A stretch of DNA of 64,000 nt from Alsobacter metallidurans (GCF_014636935.1 NZ_BMES01000002.1:1609148-1673147); one strand, 5' to 3'. Shown: positions 53,012-62,547, numbered from the stretch's first letter. A program made the numbers and translations. The notes: a model not told the origin generated them from the sequence alone.

Positions 53012-54424
53012 ATGATCACCGGTGAAACCTTTTCGTCGGCTTCGCCGCACCTGGGGCGACTCGCCGCCATGAACAGGGCGAGCCTCGAGGCGTTGCAGCT
53101 GCGTCGCATCCAGGCTCTGCTCGAGCGGCTCTACGCGCGAAACCCGTTCTATCGCGACCGTATGGACGCCGCTGGCGTCAGGCCCGAGCACATCCGCAGC
53201 CTCGAGGATTTCCGCAAGCGCATTCCGGTCGCCACCAAGCAGGACTTCCTGGCCGACCAGGAGGCGCATCCGCCTTTTGGGCGCAGGCTGGGCGTGCCGC
53301 GCGAGGACGTCGCGCTCGTCACCCTGACGGGCGGCACCTCCGGACAGGGGCAGGAGGTCTATGGCCGGACCCAGCGCGACGTCCACATGCTGGGGTACCT
53401 GCACCAGCTTCCGTGGACGATGGCCGGCCTGCGCCCCGGCGACGTGGCGTTCAACTGCGTCCCTGCAGGCGGCATGACCACGGGCGGCTGGGGCCCTGGC
53501 GAAGGCTTCAGGATCGCGGGCGCGACCGCGTTCCACGTCGGTGGGTCGCTGGCCACCGACGCGAAGATCGACATGATGCTGCGCTTCCGGGAAGCGCATT
53601 TCATCTACGCCTCCACGAACTACCACCACACCCTGGCCGAAGGCTTCCGGCGCCGCGGAATCCGACCGGCCGAAGGCTTTCCGATGATGCGCACGCTGTT
53701 CACGGCCGCGGAGGGCTACCCCATCGAGTGGGCGCAGGAGCTGGAGGCTTTCTGGGGCTGCCGCCTTCACGAAGGCTATGGCAGCACCCAGGGCGTCGGC
53801 TTCATCGCCAGCACCTGCGAGTGCGGTGCGGTGCGCCAGGGCGGCAGCCGAGGCTGCATGCATTTTCTGGAGTGGGAGAACTACGCGGAGGTCATCGATC
53901 CCGACACCGGCGAACCTGTCGGCCCGGGCGAAGAGGGTGAGATCGTGCTCACCAACCTCGGCGTCGAGGCCTCCCCGGTGCTGCGCTTCGCGACGCGGGA
54001 CCGGGCGCGGTTCATCCCGCACCACGCCTGCGGGTGTGGCCGGCCCTGGAACGGCATCGAGGCCGGCGGCATCGCGCGCTACGACGACATGATGAAGATC
54101 CGCGGCAACAACGTGTGGCCGCTCTCGGTCGACAACGCGGTGTTCAGCCACGCCCATGTCGAGGAATATGCCGGCCGGGTCTTCGTCGACCACGCGGGCC
54201 GGACCGAGGTGGAAGTGCGGCTGGCGCTGAAGAACGACGCCCCCGCCGACGAAGCCTGGCGCGAAGATCTCTGCCGGACGCTCACGGAGCGCATCAAGGC
54301 TGCGACAAACGTGCTGATGAACGTCCGCGTGATCCCGCGCGAGGACCTGCCGAGCTTCTCCTACAAGGCGCGGCGCTGGACCGACGAGCGCCGCGAAGGC
54401 ATGCGCACGGAGCGCAGGACATGA
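53012..54424 (+). CDS. PaaK-like adenylate-forming CoA ligase
   Basis: 470-residue member of the phenylacetate-CoA ligase group of the ANL superfamily, activating a carboxylate as acyl-AMP and then acyl-CoA. The P-loop TLTGGTSGQGQEVYG and core motif LHEGYGSTQGVGFIAS are visible, with cysteine pairs CECG and CGCG typical of the family and a C-terminal domain with KIRGNNVWPLSVDNAVF. ATG 53012 is three bases after the DUF35 stop. Its stop overlaps the next start as ATGA. The substrate is an aryl or alicyclic acid by family, not by evidence here. Confidence 0.87.
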   Translation: MITGETFSSASPHLGRLAAMNRASLEALQLRRIQALLERLYARNPFYRDRMDAAGVRPEHIRSLEDFRKRIPVATKQDFLADQEAHPPFGRRLGVPREDVALVTLTGGTSGQGQEVYGRTQRDVHMLGYLHQLPWTMAGLRPGDVAFNCVPAGGMTTGGWGPGEGFRIAGATAFHVGGSLATDAKIDMMLRFREAHFIYASTNYHHTLAEGFRRRGIRPAEGFPMMRTLFTAAEGYPIEWAQELEAFWGCRLHEGYGSTQGVGFIASTCECGAVRQGGSRGCMHFLEWENYAEVIDPDTGEPVGPGEEGEIVLTNLGVEASPVLRFATRDRARFIPHHACGCGRPWNGIEAGGIARYDDMMKIRGNNVWPLSVDNAVFSHAHVEEYAGRVFVDHAGRTEVEVRLALKNDAPADEAWREDLCRTLTERIKAATNVLMNVRVIPREDLPSFSYKARRWTDERREGMRTERRT

Positions 54425-54615
54425 CCCAGGCCGAGACTCAGCCGAACCCCGCGCAGCAACGCGCCGCGCTCGAGGACATGCGACGCGCCGCCGCCGTTCT
54501 GGCGCGTGTGCAGGATCCGCTGCTGCGCGGCCAATATGCGCATCTCGCGGGCCGCATCGAGGCGCTGATCGAAATCCTGGACGCGGGCGGCGTTCCCGCA
54601 GGAGGCCAGCCATGA
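54421..54615 (+). CDS. Small helical protein in the catabolic operon
   Basis: 64-residue helical protein (core QQRAALEDMRRAAAVLARVQ then LAGRIEALIEILDAGG). It overlaps the ligase stop and the SDR start by four bases each (ATGA both times), a strong sign it is a real gene. No family recognised. It may be a small subunit or assembly factor for the ligase. Confidence 0.75.
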   Translation: MTQAETQPNPAQQRAALEDMRRAAAVLARVQDPLLRGQYAHLAGRIEALIEILDAGGVPAGGQP

Positions 54616-55394
54616 CGAGAGCGGGACGACTGGACGGGCGCATCGCTCTGATCACGGGCGGAGCCTCGGGCCTCGGCGCCGCCACCGCGCGAGCCTTCGT
54701 GCGCGAAGGTGCCCGGGTGATGATCGCCGACATCGACGAGGGCCGGGCGGCCGAACTCGCGCGCGAACTCGGCGACGGCGCCGCCTTCGTCCCGTGCGAC
54801 CACACCGACCGCGGCCAGACGGAGGCCGCCGTCGCGGCCACGCTCGCGGCTTTCGGTGCGCTCGACATTCTGCACAACAACGCCGGCGGCCCCTTTGCGG
54901 GCCCGGTGGAGAGCGCCGACGACGCCGTGCTGGCGCGGGTGATCGGCGTCAACCTGGTGGGCGTGTTCAAGATGACGCAGTCGGCGCTGCCCGCCTTGCG
55001 GGAGAGCGCTGCGCGCAGGCCGCACGGGGCCTCGATCCTTTTCACGTCCTCGCTGCAGGGCATCAAGGCGCGGCCGAACTACACGGTCTACACGGCCTCC
55101 AAGCACGGCGTCGTCGGCCTCGTGAAGGGGTTGGCGCTGGAGCTCGCGCCGGCCAACATTCGGGTGAACGCGATCTGTCCCACCGTGACAGAGACGCCGA
55201 TGCTGCGCTCGTTCCTGCCCGGGATGGCCCCCGACATGGACGAGGCCCGCGCGCGGCTGAAGGCCACGATACCGCTGGGCCGGATGCCGGAGCCGGAAGA
55301 CACCGCCAACGCGGCGCTGTTTCTGGCGTCGGACGAAGCCCGCATGATCACCGGCGTGGCGCTTGCGGTGGATGGCGGACAGATGGCGGGCTGA
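54612..55394 (+). CDS. Short-chain dehydrogenase/reductase
   Basis: 260-residue classical SDR. NAD(P) loop TGGASGLGAATA, NNAG motif HNNAGG, catalytic Ser in ILFTSSLQG and the YTASK Tyr-Lys pair. MIADIDEG has an acidic residue after strand 2, favouring NAD+. The end is VDGGQMAG. It likely oxidises a hydroxyacyl-CoA or alcohol intermediate of the pathway. It is followed ten bases later by a second SDR. Confidence 0.9.
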   Translation: MTRAGRLDGRIALITGGASGLGAATARAFVREGARVMIADIDEGRAAELARELGDGAAFVPCDHTDRGQTEAAVAATLAAFGALDILHNNAGGPFAGPVESADDAVLARVIGVNLVGVFKMTQSALPALRESAARRPHGASILFTSSLQGIKARPNYTVYTASKHGVVGLVKGLALELAPANIRVNAICPTVTETPMLRSFLPGMAPDMDEARARLKATIPLGRMPEPEDTANAALFLASDEARMITGVALAVDGGQMAG

Positions 55395-55404
55395 GGAGGG
55401 CGCG

Positions 55405-56169
55405 ATGGGCTATCCGGACTTTCGACTGGATGGCCAGGTGGCCATCGTCACGGGCGGCAGCAGCGGCCTCGGCCAGGCCGGAGCGTTGGCGCTCGCGAAT
55501 GCGGGGGCCGACGTGGTGGTGGCCGCGCGGCGCCTGCCCGAATGCGAGGCTGTGGCGGAGCAGATCCGCCTCATGGGCCGGCGAGCCCTCGCGGTTTCGG
55601 TCGATGTCACCGACCCCGGCTCTACCCGCGCGCTGGCGCAGGCGGCCGAAGAGTTCGGCCCGGTGAGCATCCTGTTCAACAACGCGGGCGTCATCTCGCC
55701 CAAGTCTCTGGCCGACACCTCCGCGGAGGAGTGGCGCCGCACCCTGGACGTCAGCGCGACCGGAACGTTTCTGTGCAGCCAGGCGGTGGCGCCGGCGATG
55801 AGCCGCCGCGGACGCGGCGCGATCATCAACATGGGGTCGATCCTCTCCAGCGTCGGCATGGCCAACCGCGTCGCCTACGCGACCGCAAAAACCGCCGTGA
55901 TCAGCATCACCCGCTGCCTGGCCGTGGAGCTCGGGCCATCGGGAGTGCGGGTCAACGCCATCGCGCCGACGGTGATCGTCACCGATCTCAATCGCAAGCT
56001 CACCGAAACGCAGCCTGAACTCTACCGGCGCGTGCTGGAGCGCATGCCGCTCGGCCGGTTGGGCCAGACCGACGACGTCACGGGAGCTCTCGTGTTCCTG
56101 GCCTCTCCGGCGGCCTCGTTTATCACCGGGCAGACGCTTTACGTCGACGGCGGCTTCACGGCCGGTTGA
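55405..56169 (+). CDS. Short-chain dehydrogenase/reductase, second copy
   Basis: 254-residue classical SDR. TGGSSGLGQAGA nucleotide loop, VVAARRLPEC with Arg after strand 2 (NADP-type), FNNAGV, catalytic Ser in NMGSILSS and YATAK. Start at ATG 55405 with GAGGAGG upstream. It is only moderately similar to its neighbour, so they probably act on different intermediates. It ends before a 165-base gap that carries the second GntR-type palindrome. Confidence 0.9.
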   Translation: MGYPDFRLDGQVAIVTGGSSGLGQAGALALANAGADVVVAARRLPECEAVAEQIRLMGRRALAVSVDVTDPGSTRALAQAAEEFGPVSILFNNAGVISPKSLADTSAEEWRRTLDVSATGTFLCSQAVAPAMSRRGRGAIINMGSILSSVGMANRVAYATAKTAVISITRCLAVELGPSGVRVNAIAPTVIVTDLNRKLTETQPELYRRVLERMPLGRLGQTDDVTGALVFLASPAASFITGQTLYVDGGFTAG

Positions 56170-56247
56170 GCCGCGCGCGCGGGGCGAAATTGCCCGTCCT
56201 GCGAGCTGATCCGATTGCCGGTCCCGCGTGGGGCATGGTACAAACTA

Positions 56248-56258
56248 TTGTCGGACAA
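56248..56258. promoter_or_regulatory. Second TTGTCGGACAA operator, upstream of the LIV-type transporter
   Basis: TTGTCGGACAA at 56248-56258 with a further CCGACA half-site at 56260-56265. In reverse complement the upstream site (50584-50612) matches the core and next half-site here almost base for base (ATTGTCGGACAA plus CCGACA). It is about 80 bases before the binding-protein start, a normal operator position. This implies the same regulator for both gene blocks. Confidence 0.65.
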
Positions 56259-56334
56259 TCCGACATAACCCGGCGAAATGACCGGGATAGCGAGCAGCGC
56301 CGCGAGAGCGCTTCGAGGAAACGCGAGAGGGACT

Positions 56335-57558
56335 ATGACCAGCTTTGGGACGCTTACCCGTAGGGGAGTCACTGCGCTTTTGGCCGCCGCTCTCGGGGCC
56401 GGAGCCTTCACCGGCGCTCAGGCGCAACAGCCTCCGATCAAGATTGGTTTGACCACCGATCTCACCGGCATCGCGGCGGCTTACGCCCGTGGCCAGGTGA
56501 ACGGCGTCGAGCTCGCGATCGCAGAGATCAACGCGGCGGGCGGCATCATGGGCCGCAAGCTCGAGTTGCTCGTCCGTGACAGCCAACTGCGGCCGGAGCT
56601 CGGCACGAGCCATACGCGAGACCTGATCACCCGCGAAAAGGTCGACTTCCTGATCGGGCCGGACGCGAGTTCGGTTGGCGTTGCGGTCTCGGCGGTCGCC
56701 AAGCAGTACAAGAAGGTCGTCGTCATGACGATCCCGAACACGCCGCGACTGGTGGGCGAGCTCTATCATCCGCATTTCTTCACCATCGTGCCGAGCGGCA
56801 CCATGCTGGCGCGGGCTATGGCGGAGGGCCTGGACAAGAAATACAAGTCCATCGCGTTTATCGGCGGCGATTACGAAGCGTCGCATCAGGCCGTGAAGTA
56901 TTTCGGCGATTGGCTTGCCAAGGTGAACCCTGAGGCCAAGATCACCAACACCCAGTGGCCCAAGCTCGGAGAGCCGGATTTCACGCCCTACATCACCCAG
57001 CTTCTCTCGAGCAAGCCGGACCTGATCTTCTCCTATCTGTGGGGTTCGGACCTGATCGCGTTCATCAAGCAGGCGAAGTCCTACGGCCTGTTCGAGCGCA
57101 CCAAATTCGCCACCCTGCTCTTCCTGGACGACCTGCGGGCGCTCGGCTCGGAAATGCCCGACGGCATTCTCGGCCAGATGTACGCGCCGCCGTTCGGCAC
57201 CAAGGGCGGGAAGATGGACACCTTCATCCAGGCCTTCAACGCCAAGTACAACGCCTACCCGTCGGACTGGGCCGTGATGGCATATGACGGGATGATGCTG
57301 CTGGCCCAGGGCATCAAAGCCGCGAACTCGGTCGACCAGGAAGCGGTCAGGACCGCGCTGGAGGGGATCAAGTACGAAGGCCTGCAGGGCGGCGTCACGA
57401 CGTTCCGCGAGGTGGACCACCAGGGCAACGTGCCTTCGTTCCTGGGCGTCACCGGCAAGGATGACAAGCTGCCGTTCAAGACCCTCGTCGACATCAAGCG
57501 GATCGAAGCCGACAAGGTTTGGCCGACGCCGCAGGAGATCCTGGCGGAGCGCAAATAG
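56335..57558 (+). CDS. Branched-chain-amino-acid-type ABC substrate-binding protein
   Basis: 407-residue periplasmic binding protein of the LivJ/Peripla_BP_6 family. Signal peptide with a twin Arg (LTRRGVTALLAAALGAGAFT, cleavage near AQAQ). Mature start PPIKIGLTTDLTGIAAAYAR then AIAEINAAGGIMGRKLELLV, typical of the family. ATG 56335 has GAGAGGG upstream. The ligand is more likely an organic acid than an amino acid given the CoA ligases in the operon. Confidence 0.9.
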   Translation: MTSFGTLTRRGVTALLAAALGAGAFTGAQAQQPPIKIGLTTDLTGIAAAYARGQVNGVELAIAEINAAGGIMGRKLELLVRDSQLRPELGTSHTRDLITREKVDFLIGPDASSVGVAVSAVAKQYKKVVVMTIPNTPRLVGELYHPHFFTIVPSGTMLARAMAEGLDKKYKSIAFIGGDYEASHQAVKYFGDWLAKVNPEAKITNTQWPKLGEPDFTPYITQLLSSKPDLIFSYLWGSDLIAFIKQAKSYGLFERTKFATLLFLDDLRALGSEMPDGILGQMYAPPFGTKGGKMDTFIQAFNAKYNAYPSDWAVMAYDGMMLLAQGIKAANSVDQEAVRTALEGIKYEGLQGGVTTFREVDHQGNVPSFLGVTGKDDKLPFKTLVDIKRIEADKVWPTPQEILAERK

Positions 57559-57607
57559 GCGCTCCTCCGACTTCATCCCGGGCGTGGTCAAGGCGGTCTG
57601 ATCTGAC

Positions 57608-58480
57608 ATGACGGATGTGCTGATTCAAATCCTGAGCGGCGTGAGCAGGGGCATGGTCCTGTTCATCGTCGCCTCGGGTCTGACCCTGATCTTCGGGGTG
57701 CTGAGGGTCGCCAACTTCGCCCATGGCTCGTTCTACATGGTGGCGGCCTTCGTCACCTACACGGTCACCCGGATGGCGGGGGGCGGCATGCCCGGCTTCC
57801 TCGCCTCCCTGGTGATCGCGCCCTTGTGCGTCGCGGCGCTCGGCGCGGCGATCGAGATGCTGCTGCTGCGGCGCATCCAGCATCGCGACCACTTCTACCA
57901 ACTGATCCTCACCTTCGCGATCACCCTCATCGTGGCGGACGGGGTCAAGATGATCTGGGGCCGGGACTATCGTTCGGTGCCTCGGCCGCAATTGCTCGAG
58001 GGAAGCATTTCGATCTTTGGGTCGCCGTTCCCCAGCTACTACGTTCTGCTGATCGTGATCGGCCTCGTGATCGCCCTGGCGCTGCGGCTCATGCTCGAGC
58101 GCACGCGCTTCGGCAAGACGCTGCGGGCCGCCGTGGCGGATGGCGAGATGGTGGGAGCGCTCGGCGTCAACGTGCCGCTTCTCTACACCGGCGTGTTCAC
58201 CCTCGGGGCGTGGCTGGCGGGTTTAGGCGGCGCGCTTGCCGCGCCGGTCGGATCGATCGCGATCGGGATCGACAACTCCATCATTATCGAGAGCTTCGCG
58301 GTGGTGATCATCGGCGGCGTGGGCAGCGTCTCGGGCGCGCTCGTCGGCGCTCTGGTGATCGGCGTCCTGCAGGCGATCGGCATTATGGTCGCGCCGCGGC
58401 TTGCCATCGCGTTCATCTTCATCGCCCTCTGCGCCGTGCTGCTGCTGCGGCCGCAAGGCCTGCTCGGAAGGCGCGCCTGA
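57608..58480 (+). CDS. LIV-type ABC permease (LivH-like)
   Basis: 290-residue inner-membrane permease with about eight hydrophobic helices. LIFGVLRVANFAHGSFYMV is the family hallmark, and VNVPLLYTGVFTLGAWLAGL and VVIIGGVGSVSGALVGALVI are seen further on. It begins 49 bases after the binding protein and ends one base before LivM-like. Confidence 0.92.
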   Translation: MTDVLIQILSGVSRGMVLFIVASGLTLIFGVLRVANFAHGSFYMVAAFVTYTVTRMAGGGMPGFLASLVIAPLCVAALGAAIEMLLLRRIQHRDHFYQLILTFAITLIVADGVKMIWGRDYRSVPRPQLLEGSISIFGSPFPSYYVLLIVIGLVIALALRLMLERTRFGKTLRAAVADGEMVGALGVNVPLLYTGVFTLGAWLAGLGGALAAPVGSIAIGIDNSIIIESFAVVIIGGVGSVSGALVGALVIGVLQAIGIMVAPRLAIAFIFIALCAVLLLRPQGLLGRRA

Positions 58481-58481
58481 C

Positions 58482-59471
58482 ATGGGTTGGAGAAGAGAAG
58501 CCGCCCCGCTCCTCGTCCTTCTCGCCACCATGGCGGCGCTGCCGTTCCTGGTCGGCGAAAGCGACGTCTATCTGGCCAACGACTTCCTGATCACCGCGCT
58601 TTTCGCGATGAGCTTCAACCTGCTGCTCGGGCAGGCCGGAATGCTGTCCTTCGGGCATGCGGCCTTCTACGGGCTCGGCGCCTACACGGTCGCGCTGCTC
58701 TACAGCAAGCTCGGCGTGCCGATCGTGCCCGGCATCCTGGCGGCCCCGCTGGTCGCAGGCGTCATGGCGCTCGCGATCGGCTTCTTCGTTGTGCGGCTCG
58801 AAGGCATGTATTTCGCCATGCTCAGCCTGTCCTTCGCGCAGCTGATCTTCTCGGTGGTGTCGAGCTGGTACAGCTTCACGGGCGGCGACAACGGCCTGCC
58901 GGTGAGCCCGCCGGATTGGCTGCTGCCCACCAACGCCTACTACTACTTCACGCTCGCGGTCGTCTCCGTCTGCATCGGGCTGCTGTTCCTCGTGCGCCGC
59001 TCCACCTTCGGGGCCGCGCTGGCGGCCATTCGCGAGAACCCGCAACGCGCTGCCTATCTGGGCCTCAACGTGCGGGTTTACCAGCTCGCCGCCTTCGTGC
59101 TGGCGGGGGCGCTCGCCGGTGTGGCCGGATCCTTGCGATCGCCCCTTCAGCAGATGGCGTTCCCGTCGCTGCTCTACTGGACGCAGTCTGCCGATCCGGT
59201 GCTGATGACGCTCGCGGGCGGCGTCGGGGCCTTTATCGGGCCCATCGTGGGTGCGGCGCTGTTCGTGCTGCTGACCTTCGTGGTCACGAGCCACACCGAT
59301 TATCCCCTCTTCGCTTTCGGGGCCGTGGTGCTGGTGCTCGTCCTGTTTCTGCCCAAGGGCATCGTCGGGACGGTCGAGGGCTGGTGGGATCGTCGCCGCG
59401 CCAAGCCGGCTCCGGCCACGCCACCGCAGGCCGCCCACGCGGCCGCCCAGCAGGAAGGGTCGCGGCCATGA
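58482..59471 (+). CDS. LIV-type ABC permease (LivM-like)
   Basis: 329-residue permease partner of LivH-like. FNLLLGQAGMLSFGHAAFYG and GLNVRVYQLAAFVLAGALAG are LivM motifs. The C-terminus is an Ala/Pro-rich soluble tail. ATG 58482 is used because the upstream in-frame part overlaps LivH out of family context. Its stop overlaps the LivG-like start (ATGA). Confidence 0.92.
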   Translation: MGWRREAAPLLVLLATMAALPFLVGESDVYLANDFLITALFAMSFNLLLGQAGMLSFGHAAFYGLGAYTVALLYSKLGVPIVPGILAAPLVAGVMALAIGFFVVRLEGMYFAMLSLSFAQLIFSVVSSWYSFTGGDNGLPVSPPDWLLPTNAYYYFTLAVVSVCIGLLFLVRRSTFGAALAAIRENPQRAAYLGLNVRVYQLAAFVLAGALAGVAGSLRSPLQQMAFPSLLYWTQSADPVLMTLAGGVGAFIGPIVGAALFVLLTFVVTSHTDYPLFAFGAVVLVLVLFLPKGIVGTVEGWWDRRRAKPAPATPPQAAHAAAQQEGSRP

Positions 59472-60223
59472 CGGACGCCGTTCTGGAACTGCGCGGCGTC
59501 AGCAAGACGTTCGGCCCGTTCAAGGCCGTCACGGACATGAGCCTGTCCGTCCTGAAAGGCGAGATCCACGCCCTGATCGGCCCGAACGGCGCCGGAAAGA
59601 GCACGCTCCTGAACATGGTGGCCGGCGGCCTGCCGCCCAGCGCCGGCGAAATCCTGTTCGCCGGGCGCAGCATCGTGGGGCTGCCGCCGCACCAGATCGT
59701 CCATGCGGGCATCGCGCGGTCGTTCCAGATCACCAGCATCTTCCCGAAGCTTTCGGTGATCGAGAATGTCCGCATCGCCCTGATGGCGCGGCAGGGCCGT
59801 TGCCGGTCGCTGTTCGCGCCCGCCGCGGGCGTGATGCAGGACGACGCGCTCGCGCTGCTGGAGCAGGTCCACATGGAGCGCGACCTGGATCGGCCGGCCG
59901 GGGAACTGGCGGCGGGCGACCGCAAGCGGCTGGAGTTCGCGATGGCGCTGGCCGGAGCGCCCGAGCTGATGCTGCTGGACGAGCCCACGGCCGGGATGAG
60001 CCCCGAGGAGCGCTCGCTCGTCACCGCCATCATCCGCAAGATCAACGCGACCCGCGGCGTCACGGTGCTGTTCACGGAGCACGATATCGACATGGTGTTT
60101 TCCACCGCGCATCGCATCACCGTGATGCACCAGGGCTCCAAGCTGACCGAGGGGGAGCCTGCGGCCGTGCGGGCCAACCCGCGCGTGCGCGAGCTCTATT
60201 TGGGCGAGGCCGCGCATGCTTGA
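59468..60223 (+). CDS. LIV-type ABC ATPase (LivG-like)
   Basis: 251-residue ATPase. Walker A GPNGAGKST, Walker B LMLLDEPTAGM and switch His in TEHDIDMVF. The signature helix reads ELAAGDRKRLEFAMAL instead of the commoner LxxGxxR form, a mild variant that is probably functional. It overlaps the LivF-like gene by eight bases. Confidence 0.92.
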   Translation: MTDAVLELRGVSKTFGPFKAVTDMSLSVLKGEIHALIGPNGAGKSTLLNMVAGGLPPSAGEILFAGRSIVGLPPHQIVHAGIARSFQITSIFPKLSVIENVRIALMARQGRCRSLFAPAAGVMQDDALALLEQVHMERDLDRPAGELAAGDRKRLEFAMALAGAPELMLLDEPTAGMSPEERSLVTAIIRKINATRGVTVLFTEHDIDMVFSTAHRITVMHQGSKLTEGEPAAVRANPRVRELYLGEAAHA

Positions 60224-60914
60224 GTGCGATCGCCTCCACACCTATTACGGCGCGGCGCACGTCCTGTTTGCCGTGTCGCTCAATGTCGCGCCCGGGACGG
60301 CGGCCTGCATTCTCGGCCGGAACGGGGTCGGGAAGTCGACGACGCTGCGCACCGTGATGGGACTGACGCCGCCGCGGGAAGGAAGCATCCTGTTCAAGGG
60401 CCGCAGGATCGACGGCCTGCCGGCCTACAAGGTGGCCCGGATGGGCTTGGGCTATGTTCCGGAGGACAGGCGCGTCTTCGCCGAGCTCAGCGTCGAGGAC
60501 AACCTGCTCGTGGCGGAGCGGCAGGCCGAAGGCGGCTTCGGCTGGACGGCCGAACGGGCGTTCGAGGTGTTCCCGGCCTTGCAGGAGTTCAGGACGCGCC
60601 TCGCCGGATTCCTCAGCGGCGGCCAGCAGCAGATGCTCACCATCGCGCGGGCGCTGATGGGCAATCCCTCGATGCTGCTGCTCGACGAGCCCACCGAGGG
60701 GCTTTCGCCCGTGATGGTGAAGACCCTCGAGGAGGCGATCCTGTCCCTCAAGCGCGAGGGCCTCACCATGCTGGTCGCCGCGCAGGACATGCACTTCGCC
60801 GCCAAAGTCGCCGACCACCTCTACGTCATGAACCGCGGCGCGATCGTCTACGAGGGGCAGCGCGCCGACATGGAGCGGGATGCGGCGGTGATCCAGTCGC
60901 ATCTCGTGGTTTGA
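60216..60914 (+). CDS. LIV-type ABC ATPase (LivF-like)
   Basis: 232-residue ATPase. Walker A GRNGVGKST, signature LSGGQQQMLTIARAL, Walker B MLLLDEPTEGLSPVM. VPEDRRVFAELSVEDNL is the family Q-loop region. With LivG-like it powers the transporter. It is followed ten bases later by an acyl-CoA synthetase gene. Confidence 0.93.
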   Translation: MLECDRLHTYYGAAHVLFAVSLNVAPGTAACILGRNGVGKSTTLRTVMGLTPPREGSILFKGRRIDGLPAYKVARMGLGYVPEDRRVFAELSVEDNLLVAERQAEGGFGWTAERAFEVFPALQEFRTRLAGFLSGGQQQMLTIARALMGNPSMLLLDEPTEGLSPVMVKTLEEAILSLKREGLTMLVAAQDMHFAAKVADHLYVMNRGAIVYEGQRADMERDAAVIQSHLVV

Positions 60915-60924
60915 GAGGCGAGAC

Positions 60925-62547
60925 ATGGCATCCGCGCCCGACGACTGGGTCATCGGCGCCATGCTGCGGCGGCAGGCGCGCGAACGCCCCGACGCCGTCT
61001 ATTTGGAGCTGACCACCGGCGGCCGCATCACCTACGGCCAGATGGACGAGGACGTCGACCGGGTCGCCACCGGCCTCGGCGGAATCGGCGTGGGCTTCGG
61101 CGACCGCGTGCTCGTGATGATGCGCAACTCGGCCGCCTATCTCCAGTGCTGGCTCGCCCTGATGCGCCTGGGCGCCGTCATCGTGCCGGTGAACACCGCC
61201 TTCAGGGGCGACTTCCTGGACTATGTCGTCAACGATTCCGGCGGGACGACGCTCGTGGCCGACGCCGAATTCCTGCCCGTCGTTGAGGCCTCGGCCCCGC
61301 GCCTTCCGGGGCTGAGTTCCGTGGTGGTCGTGGGCTCGGACGCCGCGCCTCGGACTGACGGGCCCGCGGCCGTTCCGATCCGTTTCGAGGAGCTGCTGCG
61401 CGCTCCCGCGCGCGACCCGGGCGTAGTGGTCACGCCGCGCGACGCCGCATCCATCCTGTATACGTCCGGCACGACGGGACGCTCCAAGGGGGCCCTGCTC
61501 CCGCACGGACACCAGCGCCTCAACCCGCACGTCTATATCGATCGCCTGGGCCTCACCTCCGAGGATGCGATCTATTGCTGCCTGCCGCTATTTCACGCCA
61601 ACGGGCTGCTGCTGCAGGCCTATGGGGCGATGATCCTGGGCGCCCGCCTCATCCTGGCTCCCGGCTTCAGCGCCAGCGGCTGGCTGGGAGACATCCGCCG
61701 CCACGGCGCCACGGCGACCAATCTTCTTGGCGCCATGACCGAGTTCGTCTGGCGGCAGCCGGAGCGGCCCGACGATTCCGAGACGCCGCTGCGCATCGCC
61801 TGCGTGGTGCCGGTCCCGAAATTCGGAGAAGCCTTCCAGCGGCGGTTCGGCATGCGCATGGTCGAACTCTACGGCGCGACGGAGATCAACTGCCCCTTCT
61901 ACATGCCGCGCGACGAACCGCTACGCCCGGGCTCATGCGGCCGCATCATCGACGAGTGGTTCGAGGTGCGCATCGCCGATCCCGAAACCGACGAGCCGGT
62001 CCCGGACGGCGAGGTCGGCGAACTGCTGGTCCGGCCTAAGGCCGCCTGGACCACGATGCTGGGCTACGTCAACCAGCCGGACGCCACGGTGCGCACCTGG
62101 CGGAACCTGTGGTTCCACACCGGGGACGCCTTCCGCCGCGATCCGGACGGCTACTACGCCTTCGTGGACCGGCTCAAGGACAGCCTGCGCCGACGTGGCG
62201 AGAACATTTCGTCCTTCGAGGTCGAACAGGTGCTGCTCGCCCATCCGGGCGTCGCCGAGGCCGCCGTGGTGGGCGTGCGGTCCCCCACCGATGAGAAGGA
62301 GCAGGAGGTGATGGCCTTCGTGGTCCCGCAGGAGGGCAGCCTCGATCCCGGCGAACTGGCCGACTTCTGCGCCGGCCGCATGCCGGCCTTCGCGACGCCG
62401 CGCTACATCGAGGTTCGGGCCGCCTTGCCGAAAACCCAGACCCAGAAGGTGCTGAAACACCTGCTGCGCGAGCAGGGCGTGGGCCCGAACACCTGGGAGA
62501 ACCCGGTGATCAGCAAGCCCCGCCAGGGGCCGGGGGAACGCCGATGA
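60925..62547 (+). CDS. Acyl-CoA synthetase (AMP-forming, ANL superfamily)
   Basis: 540-residue carboxylate-CoA ligase, CaiC/crotonobetaine-CoA-ligase-like in layout. P-loop YTSGTTGRSKGALL, VELYGATEINCPFY (A5), WFHTGDAFRRDPDGYYAFVD (A7/A8 hinge) and KDSLRRRGENISSFEVE. The C-terminal lysine of A10 lies in LPKTQTQKVLKHLL. It probably activates the imported acid. Its stop overlaps the SDR start as ATGA. Confidence 0.92.
   Translation: MASAPDDWVIGAMLRRQARERPDAVYLELTTGGRITYGQMDEDVDRVATGLGGIGVGFGDRVLVMMRNSAAYLQCWLALMRLGAVIVPVNTAFRGDFLDYVVNDSGGTTLVADAEFLPVVEASAPRLPGLSSVVVVGSDAAPRTDGPAAVPIRFEELLRAPARDPGVVVTPRDAASILYTSGTTGRSKGALLPHGHQRLNPHVYIDRLGLTSEDAIYCCLPLFHANGLLLQAYGAMILGARLILAPGFSASGWLGDIRRHGATATNLLGAMTEFVWRQPERPDDSETPLRIACVVPVPKFGEAFQRRFGMRMVELYGATEINCPFYMPRDEPLRPGSCGRIIDEWFEVRIADPETDEPVPDGEVGELLVRPKAAWTTMLGYVNQPDATVRTWRNLWFHTGDAFRRDPDGYYAFVDRLKDSLRRRGENISSFEVEQVLLAHPGVAEAAVVGVRSPTDEKEQEVMAFVVPQEGSLDPGELADFCAGRMPAFATPRYIEVRAALPKTQTQKVLKHLLREQGVGPNTWENPVISKPRQGPGERR

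Noticed and set aside
52445-55066. Minus-strand open frame of ~870 codons opposite the catabolic operon
   Set aside because: Antisense to five genes with clear families, no motif of its own.
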